A stretch of DNA of 64,000 nt from Lachnoclostridium sp. An169 (GTDB lineage Bacteria; Bacillota; Clostridia; Lachnospirales; Lachnospiraceae). The DNA lies in NCBI RefSeq assembly GCF_002160525.1, contig NZ_NFKT01000007.1:62001-126000 (forward strand). Direction: 5' to 3'. This document shows, one piece after another, positions 35,261 through 43,824 of this stretch (the first letter of the stretch is position 1; the number at the start of each line of letters is the position of its first letter). A program made the translations under genes and the position numbers. The notes beneath the pieces were generated by a model that saw nothing but the letters and a program-made list of their open reading frames with translations, made no database searches and had not been told where the DNA came from.

Positions 35261-37531
35261 ATGATTGTACGTCCCATTTATAATATACTGCTCCTCCCGG
35301 ATGTATCCTATTACTTCCGGAAAGAGTTTTTTGCCGATTTTGCCGAAGAGCCGATCGAGGCAGGCACGCAGATCCTTTTTGTATTTCTGAAGCATGAGAT
35401 AAATGAAGGCACGGAGATCAGCCCGGACGATCTCTGCCCGGTGGGTATCTCCGCACGGGTCGAAGCTCCGGGCGAGGAAGATACCATCCAGGTGCGCACG
35501 CTGGAGCGGATCGATATTACAGGCGCATCTGTAGAGAACGGCCAGCTCACCGCAGAGACTTCCATTCGTCCCGAAGTTGAGGATATCTCTGAAGAGGAAG
35601 AAAAAGAGCTCTTTAACCGGCTGAGAGCTGCCCTGCTCAAATTCGTCCAGGGTTACCAGTGGGGTCTCTGGGCGCGCGGCTTCATCCTCCAGAGGAAGAA
35701 TATATATGATATGGCTTCCGCGCTCTCGGATTATCTGAACTTAACCGCGGAGGAAAAATATGCCATTATCGCCGCAGATTCCCGGCGTGAGCGCTGTACT
35801 CTGATCGAGAAAGCCATCAGCGAATTTATGGAGGTGGCGCGTGTCTCCGAAGAAGCGCAGGAAGCACAGAAAGGCGATCAGGAACAGCTCTACCGGGAAG
35901 CTGCCATCAAAAAGCAGATCGATTACCTGCAGAGGGAACTGGATGAGATGCACCCGGAAAATATTTCCGATGTCCGCAGATTCGAGAAGAAGATCGAAGA
36001 ATCCGGCATGAACAAAGAAGCACGCCGGGAAGCGGAGAAAGTGCTCAACCGCATGCGCCAGGAAGGAAGCGAGAGCCATGAGTACGGACTGCTCTACGAC
36101 TATCTGGACTTTGTTACCAGCCTGTCCTGGAAGGCTCCGGAATTTACGCCCATTGATCTGGAAAAGGCTGAGAAGATTCTGGATGAAGACCATTACGGGC
36201 TGAAGAAAGTAAAGGAACGAATCATCCAGCAGCTTGCAGTCATGGCTCTGAACCGCAAACAGTACGGCTCCATCCTGCTCTTTGTGGGAGCTCCCGGCAC
36301 AGGCAAAACCAGTATCGGACAGAGCATCGCCCGGGCGCTGGGGAGAGAATATGTGCGGATCAGCCTGGGCGGCGTCCGGGATGAGGCGGAGATCCGCGGA
36401 CACCGGCGCACCTATATCGGCGCAATGCCCGGAAGGATCATGGAGGGAATGAAGCGCAGCGGCGTTTCCAATCCGGTTATGGTCCTTGACGAGGTGGACA
36501 AGCTCGCCAAGGATTACGGCGGAGATCCGGCAAGTGCACTGCTCGAAGTGCTTGACCCGGAACAGAACAGCACATTCACAGATCACTATATGAACGTGCC
36601 ATATGATCTCTCCAACGTCCTTTTCGTCTGCACGGCAAACACCACGGATACCATCCCGGAACCTCTCCTGAACCGTATGGAGGTCATCAATTTCCCGGGA
36701 TACACCGCTGTGGAGAAATACCATATTGCAAAGAAGCACCTGCTGCCCCGCGCCATGGACACCATGGGAATCAAAAAGGGAATGCTGAAAGTCAGCGACA
36801 GCGCGCTGAAAAAAATCATTGCCGAATATACCATGGAAGCGGGCGTCCGGGATCTGAAAAAGCAGATCGATACGCTCTGCCGCACCGCTGCCGTGAAGCT
36901 GGTGAAAAAAGAAGGGGCAGTTCTTTCCATCACGAAGAATAACGTAGCAGATTACCTGGGAAGGAGACAGCTCCACCACGACCAGAAACTGGAGTCCGCC
37001 ACGCCGGGCGTCGTAACCGGACTCGCCTGGACAAGAGCCGGAGGAGAGATCCTCTTTATCGAGAGCAAGCTGACAAACGGAAAGGGCAATGTGCTCATCA
37101 CCGGACAGCTCGGCGACGTGATGAAGGAATCTGTACAGATTGCCTTAAGCCTTGTCAAGTCACTCTATCCGGAGGAGAGCAAAGTCTTTGCGGATCATGA
37201 CCTGCATATCCACGTGCCTGCCGGAGCCGTTCCGAAAGATGGTCCGTCCGCCGGCATCACGCTGACCACTGCGCTTGCCTCCCTAGTCACCGGGAAGGCT
37301 GTCAGCCCGGAGTATGCCATGACCGGCGAGGTTTCCCTGCGGGGAGGAGTCATGCCCATCGGAGGACTGCCGGAGAAACTGATGGCAGCCCAGAGGGCAG
37401 GCATCACAAAAGTACTGATTCCCGCGGATAATGTAGAGGATCTGGAAGATGTGGCGGATGAGGTGAAAGAGAAGCTGGAGATCATCCCGGTGAAGAAAGT
37501 CACCGAGGTGCTGAAAAAAGTGCTGAAGTAA
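35261..37531 (+). CDS. lon: ATP-dependent Lon protease
   Basis: Cytoplasmic AAA+ protease that degrades misfolded and regulatory proteins. Order: N-terminal substrate domain (~1-190), coiled helices (~195-300), AAA module with Walker A GAPGTGKTS (343-351) and Walker B VMVLDEVDK (~406-414), then the Ser-Lys protease domain. The catalytic pair is S663 (PKDGPSAG) and K706 (GGLPEK), 43 residues apart as in E. coli Lon. At 756 residues it is near the usual bacterial length. The ribosome binding site AAGGAG is rather far (about 12 bases) from the ATG. A CIRCE element lies upstream. Confidence 0.97.
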   Translation: MIVRPIYNILLLPDVSYYFRKEFFADFAEEPIEAGTQILFVFLKHEINEGTEISPDDLCPVGISARVEAPGEEDTIQVRTLERIDITGASVENGQLTAETSIRPEVEDISEEEEKELFNRLRAALLKFVQGYQWGLWARGFILQRKNIYDMASALSDYLNLTAEEKYAIIAADSRRERCTLIEKAISEFMEVARVSEEAQEAQKGDQEQLYREAAIKKQIDYLQRELDEMHPENISDVRRFEKKIEESGMNKEARREAEKVLNRMRQEGSESHEYGLLYDYLDFVTSLSWKAPEFTPIDLEKAEKILDEDHYGLKKVKERIIQQLAVMALNRKQYGSILLFVGAPGTGKTSIGQSIARALGREYVRISLGGVRDEAEIRGHRRTYIGAMPGRIMEGMKRSGVSNPVMVLDEVDKLAKDYGGDPASALLEVLDPEQNSTFTDHYMNVPYDLSNVLFVCTANTTDTIPEPLLNRMEVINFPGYTAVEKYHIAKKHLLPRAMDTMGIKKGMLKVSDSALKKIIAEYTMEAGVRDLKKQIDTLCRTAAVKLVKKEGAVLSITKNNVADYLGRRQLHHDQKLESATPGVVTGLAWTRAGGEILFIESKLTNGKGNVLITGQLGDVMKESVQIALSLVKSLYPEESKVFADHDLHIHVPAGAVPKDGPSAGITLTTALASLVTGKAVSPEYAMTGEVSLRGGVMPIGGLPEKLMAAQRAGITKVLIPADNVEDLEDVADEVKEKLEIIPVKKVTEVLKKVLK

Positions 37532-37555
37532 GCAGTAAAAAAACGGATTATACAG

Positions 37556-37583
37556 GGAGCCGCACTGATATCAGTGCGGCTCC
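37556..37583. terminator. 28-bp perfect palindrome between lon and the ABC operon
   Basis: The 28 bases at 37556-37583 are fully self-complementary, centred on GATATC. They cover the last codons and stop of the convergent ABC ATPase gene. A run of seven T follows on the minus strand about 12 bases later. Probably a bidirectional terminator. Confidence 0.6.
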
Positions 37584-38308
37584 TCCTCTGTTCCCGTCAG
37601 TTCCCGGACAAAATCATCCGCCGGGTGGCTCCGGATCATCTCCGGCGTATCCAGCTGGGCGATCCTGCCCTGTTCCATGACGAGCACCCGGTTTCCCAGA
37701 CGCATTGCCTCCCGGATATCATGAGTGATAAACACGATCGTCATCTGCAGTTTTTTCTGAAGATTGAGGACTTCCTTCTGCATGGACCGCTTCGTGATCT
37801 CGTCCAGAGCGCCGAACGGTTCATCCATAAGCAGAAGCTTTGTCTCTGCCGCCAGTGCCCTGGCAATCCCTACTCTCTGCTGCTGCCCGCCGGAAAGCTC
37901 CGACGGATAGCGGTCGAGCATGGACGCGTCAAGTCCTACCAGTTCCAGAAGGCGGAGCGCCGTCTGACGGTTTTCTTTTTTGTTCTTTTTCCCGCTGATA
38001 ACCGGAACGTAAGTAATGTTCTTCTCCACAGTCATGTGGGGGAACAGCCCCTTGTTCTGGATCACATATCCGATCCTGCGGCGCAGGGCGGTCAGATCCG
38101 TACTTCCGACCTCTTCCCCTTCCACATACACCTTCCCGGAGTCCGGCATTTCCAGACCGTTGATCATCTTCAGCATGGTGGTCTTTCCGCAGCCGGAGCG
38201 CCCGATCACCGTAAGGATCTCTCCCTCGTTTACCGCAAGGGAAAAATCGTCAAGCACTCTCTGATCCCCGAAGGATTTTGTCACATGTTCAAATCGAATG
38301 ATTTCCAT
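37571..38308 (-). CDS. Osmoprotectant (glycine betaine/choline) ABC transporter ATPase
   Basis: Energy subunit of an OpuC/OsmV-like importer. Walker A GRSGCGKTT, signature LSGGQQQRVGIARAL and Walker B LLLMDEPFGALD are intact. At 245 residues it lacks the C-terminal CBS pair that senses ionic strength in OpuCA/OpuAA, so osmotic gating may be missing or lie elsewhere. It is the last gene after the binding protein and permease on the same strand. The substrate class is inferred from the partners. Confidence 0.88.
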   Translation of the reverse strand: MEIIRFEHVTKSFGDQRVLDDFSLAVNEGEILTVIGRSGCGKTTMLKMINGLEMPDSGKVYVEGEEVGSTDLTALRRRIGYVIQNKGLFPHMTVEKNITYVPVISGKKNKKENRQTALRLLELVGLDASMLDRYPSELSGGQQQRVGIARALAAETKLLLMDEPFGALDEITKRSMQKEVLNLQKKLQMTIVFITHDIREAMRLGNRVLVMEQGRIAQLDTPEMIRSHPADDFVRELTGTEEEPH

Positions 38309-38344
38309 CTGTATCTTCTCCGTAAAACAATTCTCCGTAAAACG

Positions 38345-39310
38345 CTATTCCTCAATCAGCCCGGCGGATACAAGGAACTCTTCCGCCACGTCAGCCTCAT
38401 CCCTGCCTTCGACTTCCACCTGATAGTTCAGTTCCGCCATCTTCTGATCCGTGAGGATTCCATCCATCATTTCCAGAGTCTCCTCCAGTTTCGGATACTT
38501 CTCCAGGGCATCTTCCCTTACAACCGTAGAGCAGTAATAATTCACCTGATACCCCAGATCGTCCTCCAGAACCTTCAGGTCATCCCTGCTGATCTGGGCG
38601 TCCGTCGTATATCCGTTGGTCACATCGATGTCCCCGCTCCGGAGCGCTTCGTATTTCAGTCCGATATCAATATCCACAATATCCTTGAACTCATACCCGT
38701 AAGCCTCGGAGAGGCCCGGCAGGCCGTCCGCCCGCTCAATATAGTCCGGATTTCCTCCGAACACAAGCTGATCCGACACTTTCGCCAGATCCGAGCATGT
38801 CTCAAGTCCATACTCCTCTGCCGTATCCGTCCGCACGACCACTGCGTAGGTATTGTTCTGTCCGTAAAGCCCGATCCATGTCATATCGAATTTTTCCTGA
38901 TATTCCTCCTGAAGCTTCGCCAGAATCTCATCATCACTCACCTCGCCGGCTTTATGCCCAAGCACAAGCACCCATCCGCTTGAAGTATACTCCGGATACA
39001 GGTCAAATTCCCCTGCTTCCATGGCGGGCTGGATATTGCTCGTTCCTCCGCCGATTCCTTTTGTAAGCTCTACCTTGTATCCCGCGTGATCCTCGATCAG
39101 CTTCTTCAGCATCTCTCCCAGGATAAACTGCTCCGTCATGGGTTTTGTGGCGATCTTCACCGGTTCATCCGGCGCGCCGTCCCCTTCCGCACTGCTCCCG
39201 CTCCCGTTTCCGGAATTGCCCGTATTCGCTCCGCTTCCGCCGGCGCATCCCGCCATGGTAAATATCATCGCGCCTGCAAGAAGTACTGCCATAAACTGTT
39301 TCATTTTCAT
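38345..39310 (-). CDS. Osmoprotectant ABC transporter substrate-binding lipoprotein
   Basis: A 321-residue lipoprotein with signal peptide and lipobox (FTMAGC, Cys22), a Gly/Ser-rich linker, and a type II binding fold of the OpuCC/OsmX class (GIGGGTSNIQPAMEAGEFDL, LYPEYTSSGW, DIDVTNGYTTDAQI). The aromatic and Asp residues of that class bind quaternary amines such as betaine, choline or carnitine. Its start overlaps the permease stop by 4 bp. Confidence 0.9.
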   Translation of the reverse strand: MKMKQFMAVLLAGAMIFTMAGCAGGSGANTGNSGNGSGSSAEGDGAPDEPVKIATKPMTEQFILGEMLKKLIEDHAGYKVELTKGIGGGTSNIQPAMEAGEFDLYPEYTSSGWVLVLGHKAGEVSDDEILAKLQEEYQEKFDMTWIGLYGQNNTYAVVVRTDTAEEYGLETCSDLAKVSDQLVFGGNPDYIERADGLPGLSEAYGYEFKDIVDIDIGLKYEALRSGDIDVTNGYTTDAQISRDDLKVLEDDLGYQVNYYCSTVVREDALEKYPKLEETLEMMDGILTDQKMAELNYQVEVEGRDEADVAEEFLVSAGLIEE

Positions 39311-39954
39311 AACTCGTGTCTCCCTTTTTTTATCTTTTTCTCCAACAGTCCGAGCAGGAGATCACTGATCAGCGCAATCAGTGCGATCAGAAGGCTCCCG
39401 CTGAACGTCATTGCCGTATCATAAATCGTAATTCCTCTGTATATCGCCACTCCGAGGCCACCCGCCCCGATAAATGAAGCGATCGCCGTTGTGGAAATCG
39501 TCATAACCACCATATTTCTGACTCCGGCGATGATCACCCCGAGGGCAAGAGGCAGCTTGATCTTTGTCATAATCTGGAAGCGGGTGCTTCCCATTCCCTC
39601 TGCCGCCATGACAATCTCCGGGCTCACTCCCGTGATTCCCGCATATGTATTGCGCACCATGGGCATAATCCCGTAAATCGTCAGCGCCACAATCGCCGTG
39701 TTGTTTCCGATTCCCAGCACCGGAATCAGCATTCCCAGCAGGGATATGGACGGAATCGTATAGCAGACATTTGCCACAGCCAGCACGGGAGCCGCCGCCC
39801 TTCTATGCTCGGAAATCCAGATTCCAAGAAGCAGCCCGATCACTCCCGCAAGGCAGACCGCCACAGCCGAAAGCCCGATATGGGCAAGGATCAGCTCCAG
39901 GAACCAGTCTTTCCTCTCAATATACAGATTGAAAACCTTTGTAAAAAACTCCAC
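39307..39954 (-). CDS. Osmoprotectant ABC transporter permease
   Basis: A 215-residue membrane protein with about five or six helices. The coupling loop is visible as AAEGMGSTRFQIMTKIKLPLA and the family segment GAGGLGVAIYRGI follows. It starts with GTG at 39954 behind AAAGGA. Only one permease gene is present, while OpuC-type systems often have two, so this one may form a homodimer. It is the first of three transporter genes. Confidence 0.9.
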   Translation of the reverse strand: MEFFTKVFNLYIERKDWFLELILAHIGLSAVAVCLAGVIGLLLGIWISEHRRAAAPVLAVANVCYTIPSISLLGMLIPVLGIGNNTAIVALTIYGIMPMVRNTYAGITGVSPEIVMAAEGMGSTRFQIMTKIKLPLALGVIIAGVRNMVVMTISTTAIASFIGAGGLGVAIYRGITIYDTAMTFSGSLLIALIALISDLLLGLLEKKIKKGRHEL

Positions 39955-39999
39955 TTTTGTATTATCCTTTCCATCTGAAGGTCTTTCCGTCTAAACGGT

Positions 40000-40356
40000 T
40001 CAATTCTCCTCCGGCACGTCCTCTCCCAGATAAAACACCCGGAAGAACAGCTCCAGCGACTCGAACAGCTCCATCTTGGTCTGCTGAAGCTGCTTGATCT
40101 TCAGCACGCTTCCGATCTCGTCAAAGAAGAAATCCCCCTCCTCATGATCCACTTTCAGCTCCAGATTGCCCTCCTCATCAAATACAAGCAGCAGAATACC
40201 GCCCACGTCTTCCGTGTACGTCACACACATAATCTGCAGCTCTTCCTTCACGGAATCCGGAAGCCCTTCAAATTCCGGATTCAGATAATATTTCTGTTCA
40301 TAAGCATTGGCGCCGCACAATACCATCTCTTCATTCTCATCTGTAAAACCTGCCAT
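40000..40356 (-). CDS. Small conserved acidic protein (DUF6145-like)
   Basis: A 118-residue soluble acidic protein without signal peptide or membrane helix. Segments such as LCGANAYEQKYYLNPEF and YTEDVGGILLLVFDEEGNLEL resemble a family found mainly in Lachnospiraceae, which I believe is DUF6145; that label is from memory. It lies between birA and the transporter genes on the same strand. No function is known. Confidence 0.65.
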   Translation of the reverse strand: MAGFTDENEEMVLCGANAYEQKYYLNPEFEGLPDSVKEELQIMCVTYTEDVGGILLLVFDEEGNLELKVDHEEGDFFFDEIGSVLKIKQLQQTKMELFESLELFFRVFYLGEDVPEEN

Positions 40357-40375
40357 TCATCCATCCTCCTGCTTC

Positions 40376-41356
40376 TTACACATATCCGTACACGCCGCGC
40401 ACGGAGACCTCGCCCGCGTACACCGCTTCTTCCGTTCCATCCTCGCGGCGCACGATCAGCTCACCTGTATTGTTGATTCCGACAGCATATGCCTTATATT
40501 CTTCCTTTGCTCCCAGAACCATCACTTCTTTGCCCTGATTTACAAGCAGGCTGCTGTACTTTTCCATCAGCCCCGACATATCCTCCGTCTGCAGGAATAT
40601 CCCGTAATTCTGCTCCAACCGCTCCATAATCGCGGCGATCAGCCGTGCCCGTTTTACTACATGCCCCGTCTCCAGCCGCAGAGACGTAGCGGTGCCGCGG
40701 ATCTCTTCGGGAAATTCCGTCATATTCACATTAATGCCCACGCCCACAGTAACGTGGTTGATATAGTCAATCTGCGTGCTCATCTCCGTCAGGATCCCCA
40801 CCAGTTTCCTGCCGTTGATAATAATATCGTTGGGCCACTTGATCTGAACTTTTACATCCTCGCAGTCCATGATCCCCTCCGCCACGCTGCACGCCATGAC
40901 AAGCGTCAGCATGGGAGCTCTGTCCGGCAGAATCCGGGGGCGCAGCAGCACTGACATATAGATGCTCGAACCCGCCGGGGAGTCCCAGGTTCTTCCTCTT
41001 CTTCCCCTTCCGGCGCTCTGGCTGTCCGCCACGGCAAGGGTTCCCTCCGGCGCGCCTTCATCTCCGAGCTGCTTGATCCTCAGATTAGTGGAATCGGTTT
41101 CTTTATAATATACAATATTTCTTCCCGCCCAACGGGTTCTCATCAGGCTTTTCAGTTCTTCCTCCGTCATTACATCCGGACTGTCCACGATACGGTATCC
41201 TTTATTCCGGACAGCCTCCACCTGATATCCTTCCTCCTGCAGACGCCGGATCACCTTCCAGACCGCAGTTCTGGATACGCCGAATTTCTCACAGATCTGC
41301 TGTCCCGAGATATATCCGCCGCTTTCGCGGAGCATTTTCAAAACCTCTGCTTTCAT
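40376..41356 (-). CDS. birA: Bifunctional biotin ligase/biotin operon repressor
   Basis: Joins biotin to acceptor lysines (for example on carboxylases or decarboxylases) through biotinyl-AMP. The N-terminal ~60 residues are a winged helix (YISGQQICEKFGVSRTAVWK), so it can also act as repressor. The ligase core has GRGRRGRTWDSPAGSSIYMS, KWPNDIIINGRKLVGIL and the C-terminal SH3-like domain. Length (326 residues) matches BirA. A TATAAT sequence about 30 bp upstream (41383-41388) may be its -10. No bio gene is in view. Confidence 0.95.
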   Translation of the reverse strand: MKAEVLKMLRESGGYISGQQICEKFGVSRTAVWKVIRRLQEEGYQVEAVRNKGYRIVDSPDVMTEEELKSLMRTRWAGRNIVYYKETDSTNLRIKQLGDEGAPEGTLAVADSQSAGRGRRGRTWDSPAGSSIYMSVLLRPRILPDRAPMLTLVMACSVAEGIMDCEDVKVQIKWPNDIIINGRKLVGILTEMSTQIDYINHVTVGVGINVNMTEFPEEIRGTATSLRLETGHVVKRARLIAAIMERLEQNYGIFLQTEDMSGLMEKYSSLLVNQGKEVMVLGAKEEYKAYAVGINNTGELIVRREDGTEEAVYAGEVSVRGVYGYV

Positions 41357-41475
41357 CTTCCTCTTTCAGCCTCCCGGTTCTTCATTATACACCATCCCCA
41401 CTTTCCGGTACAGACTGAAAAAATTTTTTCTGCCCGAATACCGGCAGTTACTTGTCACAGTTCTGTCGGTCGTCC

Positions 41476-41614
41476 GGCTGTGCCGCCCCCTGCTGCCACG
41501 GCGACCGCGCTTTCGCTCGGGAGTGGAACGCAGCGGTGCTAAGGCTGCAAAGGACGCAGCCTAAGAACCGGCGTTCCACTACGGGTCTTCGTGGCAGCAG
41601 GGGGCGGCACAGCC
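41476..41614. repeat. 139-nt near-perfect hairpin element between birA and argF
   Basis: Outer arms of 25 bp (starting GGCTGTGCCGCCCCCTGCTG) pair perfectly across the whole element. After an asymmetric internal loop, AGTGGAACGC pairs with GCGTTCCACT, and an inner stem of 13/15 pairs closes over loop AAAGGAC. It is GC-rich, intergenic and has no plausible coding potential. It resembles a dispersed palindromic element or a structured RNA. The remainder of 41357-41837 holds no gene that I can see. Confidence 0.8.
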
Positions 41615-41693
41615 TGGGAACTGGCGGGGGAGTGAAAAGTATGCCGGGATTCGGGCAGGAGCAAAAGTGAGAGGAAAGGTAAGCAGTCATGAA

Positions 41694-41762
41694 AACAGGG
41701 GCAGTCTGCACGGGGTCCGGCATAAAATGCCGGTTCCCGTACAATTCTGCCCCTGTTCTGTT
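41694..41762. terminator. Terminator-like hairpin downstream of argF
   Basis: AACAGGGGCAG pairs with CTGCCCCTGTT around an inner CCGGCAT/ATGCCGG hairpin. A TTTTT run follows on the plus strand and a TTTTC on the minus strand. It probably ends argF transcription and shields the adjacent hairpin element. Confidence 0.6.
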
Positions 41763-41837
41763 TTTATTTATCTTTGTGTGCCGTAAGAATTCATCCTGAA
41801 TCCCCGGATATCTGACTCTCCGGGAATTTCCTGCTGC

Positions 41838-42830
41838 TTAATTCTCTCCCAGAGTTGCCATCATCACAGCCTTGATCGTGTGCATCCGGTTTTCCGCCTC
41901 GTCAAACACTTTCGACTGTTCTGATTCGAACACTTCGTCCGTCACTTCCATATCCGTAATACCGAAACGTTCTCCCATCTCTTTTCCGATCTTTGTCTTC
42001 AGATCGTGGAACGCCGGCAGGCAATGCAGGAAGATCGCCTCTTTCTTTGCATTTGCCATGACATCTTTTGTCACTTTGTAGGGAGAGAGCTCGCGGATCC
42101 GCTTCTCCCATACCTCATCCGGTTCCCCCATGGAAACCCACACATCGGTATAAATAACATCCGCATCTTTCGTGCCTTCTTTTACATCCTCAGTGAGCGT
42201 GATCGTGGCGCCCGATTCCTTCGCATATCCCCGGCATATCTCCACCAGTTCCTCATTCGGGAAATACTCCTTCGTCGTGCAGGCAACGAAATCCATCCCC
42301 ATCTTGGAGCAGGCAATCATCAGGGAATTTCCCATATTGTAACGGGCATCTCCCATGTATACCAGCTTGATGCCTTTCAGCTTTCCGAAATTCTCCCGGA
42401 TGGTCAGAAGGTCTGCAAGCATCTGGGTAGGATGGTATTCGTTTGTCAGGCCGTTCCACACCGGAACTCCCGCATATTTAGCAAGTTCCTCCACAATCTC
42501 CTGACCGAATCCGCGGTACTCGATACCGTCATACATTCTTCCCAGAACCCGTGCCGTATCCTCGATGCTCTCCTTCTTCCCGATCTGGGATCCGGAAGGC
42601 CCCAGATACGTGGAGCCCATTCCCATATCACTGGCAGCCACCTCGAATGCACAGCGCGTTCTCGTACTGTCTTTCTCAAAAATCAGGGCAATATTCTTCC
42701 CGTGATAATTGTCCACCGGGATCCCCTTCTTCTTCTTTTCCTTTACATCTGCCGCCAGATCAAGCAGATAGGCAATCTCCTCCGGTGTAAAATCTTTCAG
42801 CGTCAGAAAATTCCTTCCTTTTAAATTCAT
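41838..42830 (-). CDS. argF: Ornithine carbamoyltransferase
   Basis: Makes citrulline from ornithine and carbamoyl phosphate in arginine synthesis. At 330 residues it is full length, with the carbamoyl phosphate site [42 protein letters not shown] and the ornithine loop [10 protein letters not shown]. The anabolic assignment (argF rather than arcB) rests on two ARG-box-like sites at its promoter and the absence of arcA or arcC. It stands alone here, with no other arg gene near. Confidence 0.95.
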   Translation of the reverse strand: MNLKGRNFLTLKDFTPEEIAYLLDLAADVKEKKKKGIPVDNYHGKNIALIFEKDSTRTRCAFEVAASDMGMGSTYLGPSGSQIGKKESIEDTARVLGRMYDGIEYRGFGQEIVEELAKYAGVPVWNGLTNEYHPTQMLADLLTIRENFGKLKGIKLVYMGDARYNMGNSLMIACSKMGMDFVACTTKEYFPNEELVEICRGYAKESGATITLTEDVKEGTKDADVIYTDVWVSMGEPDEVWEKRIRELSPYKVTKDVMANAKKEAIFLHCLPAFHDLKTKIGKEMGERFGITDMEVTDEVFESEQSKVFDEAENRMHTIKAVMMATLGEN

Positions 42831-42908
42831 TTCTCTGTTTCACTCCATTTCCATAAATATATCGTATACACAAACTCCGTTAATTCCTGTTTTGGTACGT
42901 CGCAGTTA

Positions 42909-42959
42909 AGTATACTACTTCTTGCATAAAAATGCAAGTTTTATGAAAAATTATGCATA
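42909..42959 (-). promoter_or_regulatory. argF promoter with two ARG-box-like operators
   Basis: On the minus strand TTGCAT (42932-42937) and TATACT (42909-42914) are 17 bp apart. The palindrome TTGCATAAAAATGCAA (42922-42937) covers the -35 and spacer. A second, weaker site TATGAAAAATTATGCATA (42942-42959) lies about two helical turns upstream. Both resemble ArgR/AhrC boxes, so arginine-dependent repression is likely. Confidence 0.75.
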
Positions 42960-42994
42960 TTTCTTATTCATTTGTCTAATCGGCTTCGCATTCA

Positions 42995-43774
42995 TCAGCC
43001 ATTTCGCCGCTGTCTTGCTGCCTCGAACATGAGAACTGACGCCGCCACAGCCGCATTCAGCGACTCTGCCTGCCCTGCCATGGGAATCCGGATCCGGCAG
43101 TCCGCACACGCCGCAACTTCATCCCGGAGTCCGTTTCCCTCGTTGCCGATCAGGAAGGCGCATCCCGACCGGTAATCTTCCCTGTCGTAAGGATTCTTTC
43201 CCTCCAAGTGCGCTGCATAAATACGCAGTCCATTTTTCTTGAGCTCCTCGATCCCCGCAGTCAGGTCTTCCACATAGAGAAAGGGCAGACGGAACACCGC
43301 CCCCATAGTTGAACGGATCACTTTGGGATTATATATATCTACGCACTCTCTTCCAAGCAGAATGCCCGTAGCCCCGGCAGCCTCCGCTGACCGGAAAATG
43401 GTTCCCAGATTGCCCGGGTCCTGGAGACAGTCCAGTACCAGAACGTGGGGCGTGCCGCTTCCGAGAATATTCCCGAAACCATATTCCATCCGCCGCACAA
43501 CCGCCAGAATTCCCTGAGGAGTCTTTGTATCCGAGATATGTGCAAACACCTGATCTGAAAGGATCTCATACCTGGCTTTCATCCCACTCAGGAAATCTCC
43601 GTTTTTCTCCGCAAAGCTCTCTGAGACATAGAGCTTCTCAAGCCTGTCATGGGGGATCTCCTCCGCCATACGGATTCCCTCAATAATAAACACTCCCGCC
43701 TCGTCCCGGGCGCGGCTTTTCTTCATAAGTCGCATCAGGTCTTTGACCTGCGCGTTCGATGTACTTGTAATCAT
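42995..43774 (-). CDS. TrmH/SpoU-family RNA 2'-O-methyltransferase
   Basis: A SPOUT-class methyltransferase of 259 residues that uses SAM to methylate ribose in rRNA or tRNA. The N-terminal substrate domain (GVFIIEGIRMAEE) is followed by the knotted core with motif 1 (LDCLQDPGNLGTIFRSAEAA), motif 2 (FLIGNEGNGL) and motif 3 (AESLNAAVAASVLMFEA). The target nucleotide cannot be assigned. It lies between argF and the potassium genes with its own ribosome binding site. Confidence 0.92.
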   Translation of the reverse strand: MITSTSNAQVKDLMRLMKKSRARDEAGVFIIEGIRMAEEIPHDRLEKLYVSESFAEKNGDFLSGMKARYEILSDQVFAHISDTKTPQGILAVVRRMEYGFGNILGSGTPHVLVLDCLQDPGNLGTIFRSAEAAGATGILLGRECVDIYNPKVIRSTMGAVFRLPFLYVEDLTAGIEELKKNGLRIYAAHLEGKNPYDREDYRSGCAFLIGNEGNGLRDEVAACADCRIRIPMAGQAESLNAAVAASVLMFEAARQRRNG

Positions 43775-43824
43775 TTCAAACCTTCTTCCATCCTCTTCGG
43801 TCCCCTCTCCATTCCGCGGGACTG

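Noticed and set aside
35245-35285. Ten-codon leader frame overlapping the lon start (ATGAGCTACGAT...)
   Set aside because: Its ATG lies too close to the ribosome binding site and nothing suggests the peptide is used, although it explains the unusual distance between that site and the lon ATG.
35741-36979. 412-codon minus-strand frame inside lon
   Set aside because: Antisense shadow of the Lon coding sequence; no domain and no start signal.
41448-41744. Short frames on both strands across the birA-argF gap
   Set aside because: They are by-products of the long GC-rich hairpin; translations are low-complexity and lack ribosome binding sites.
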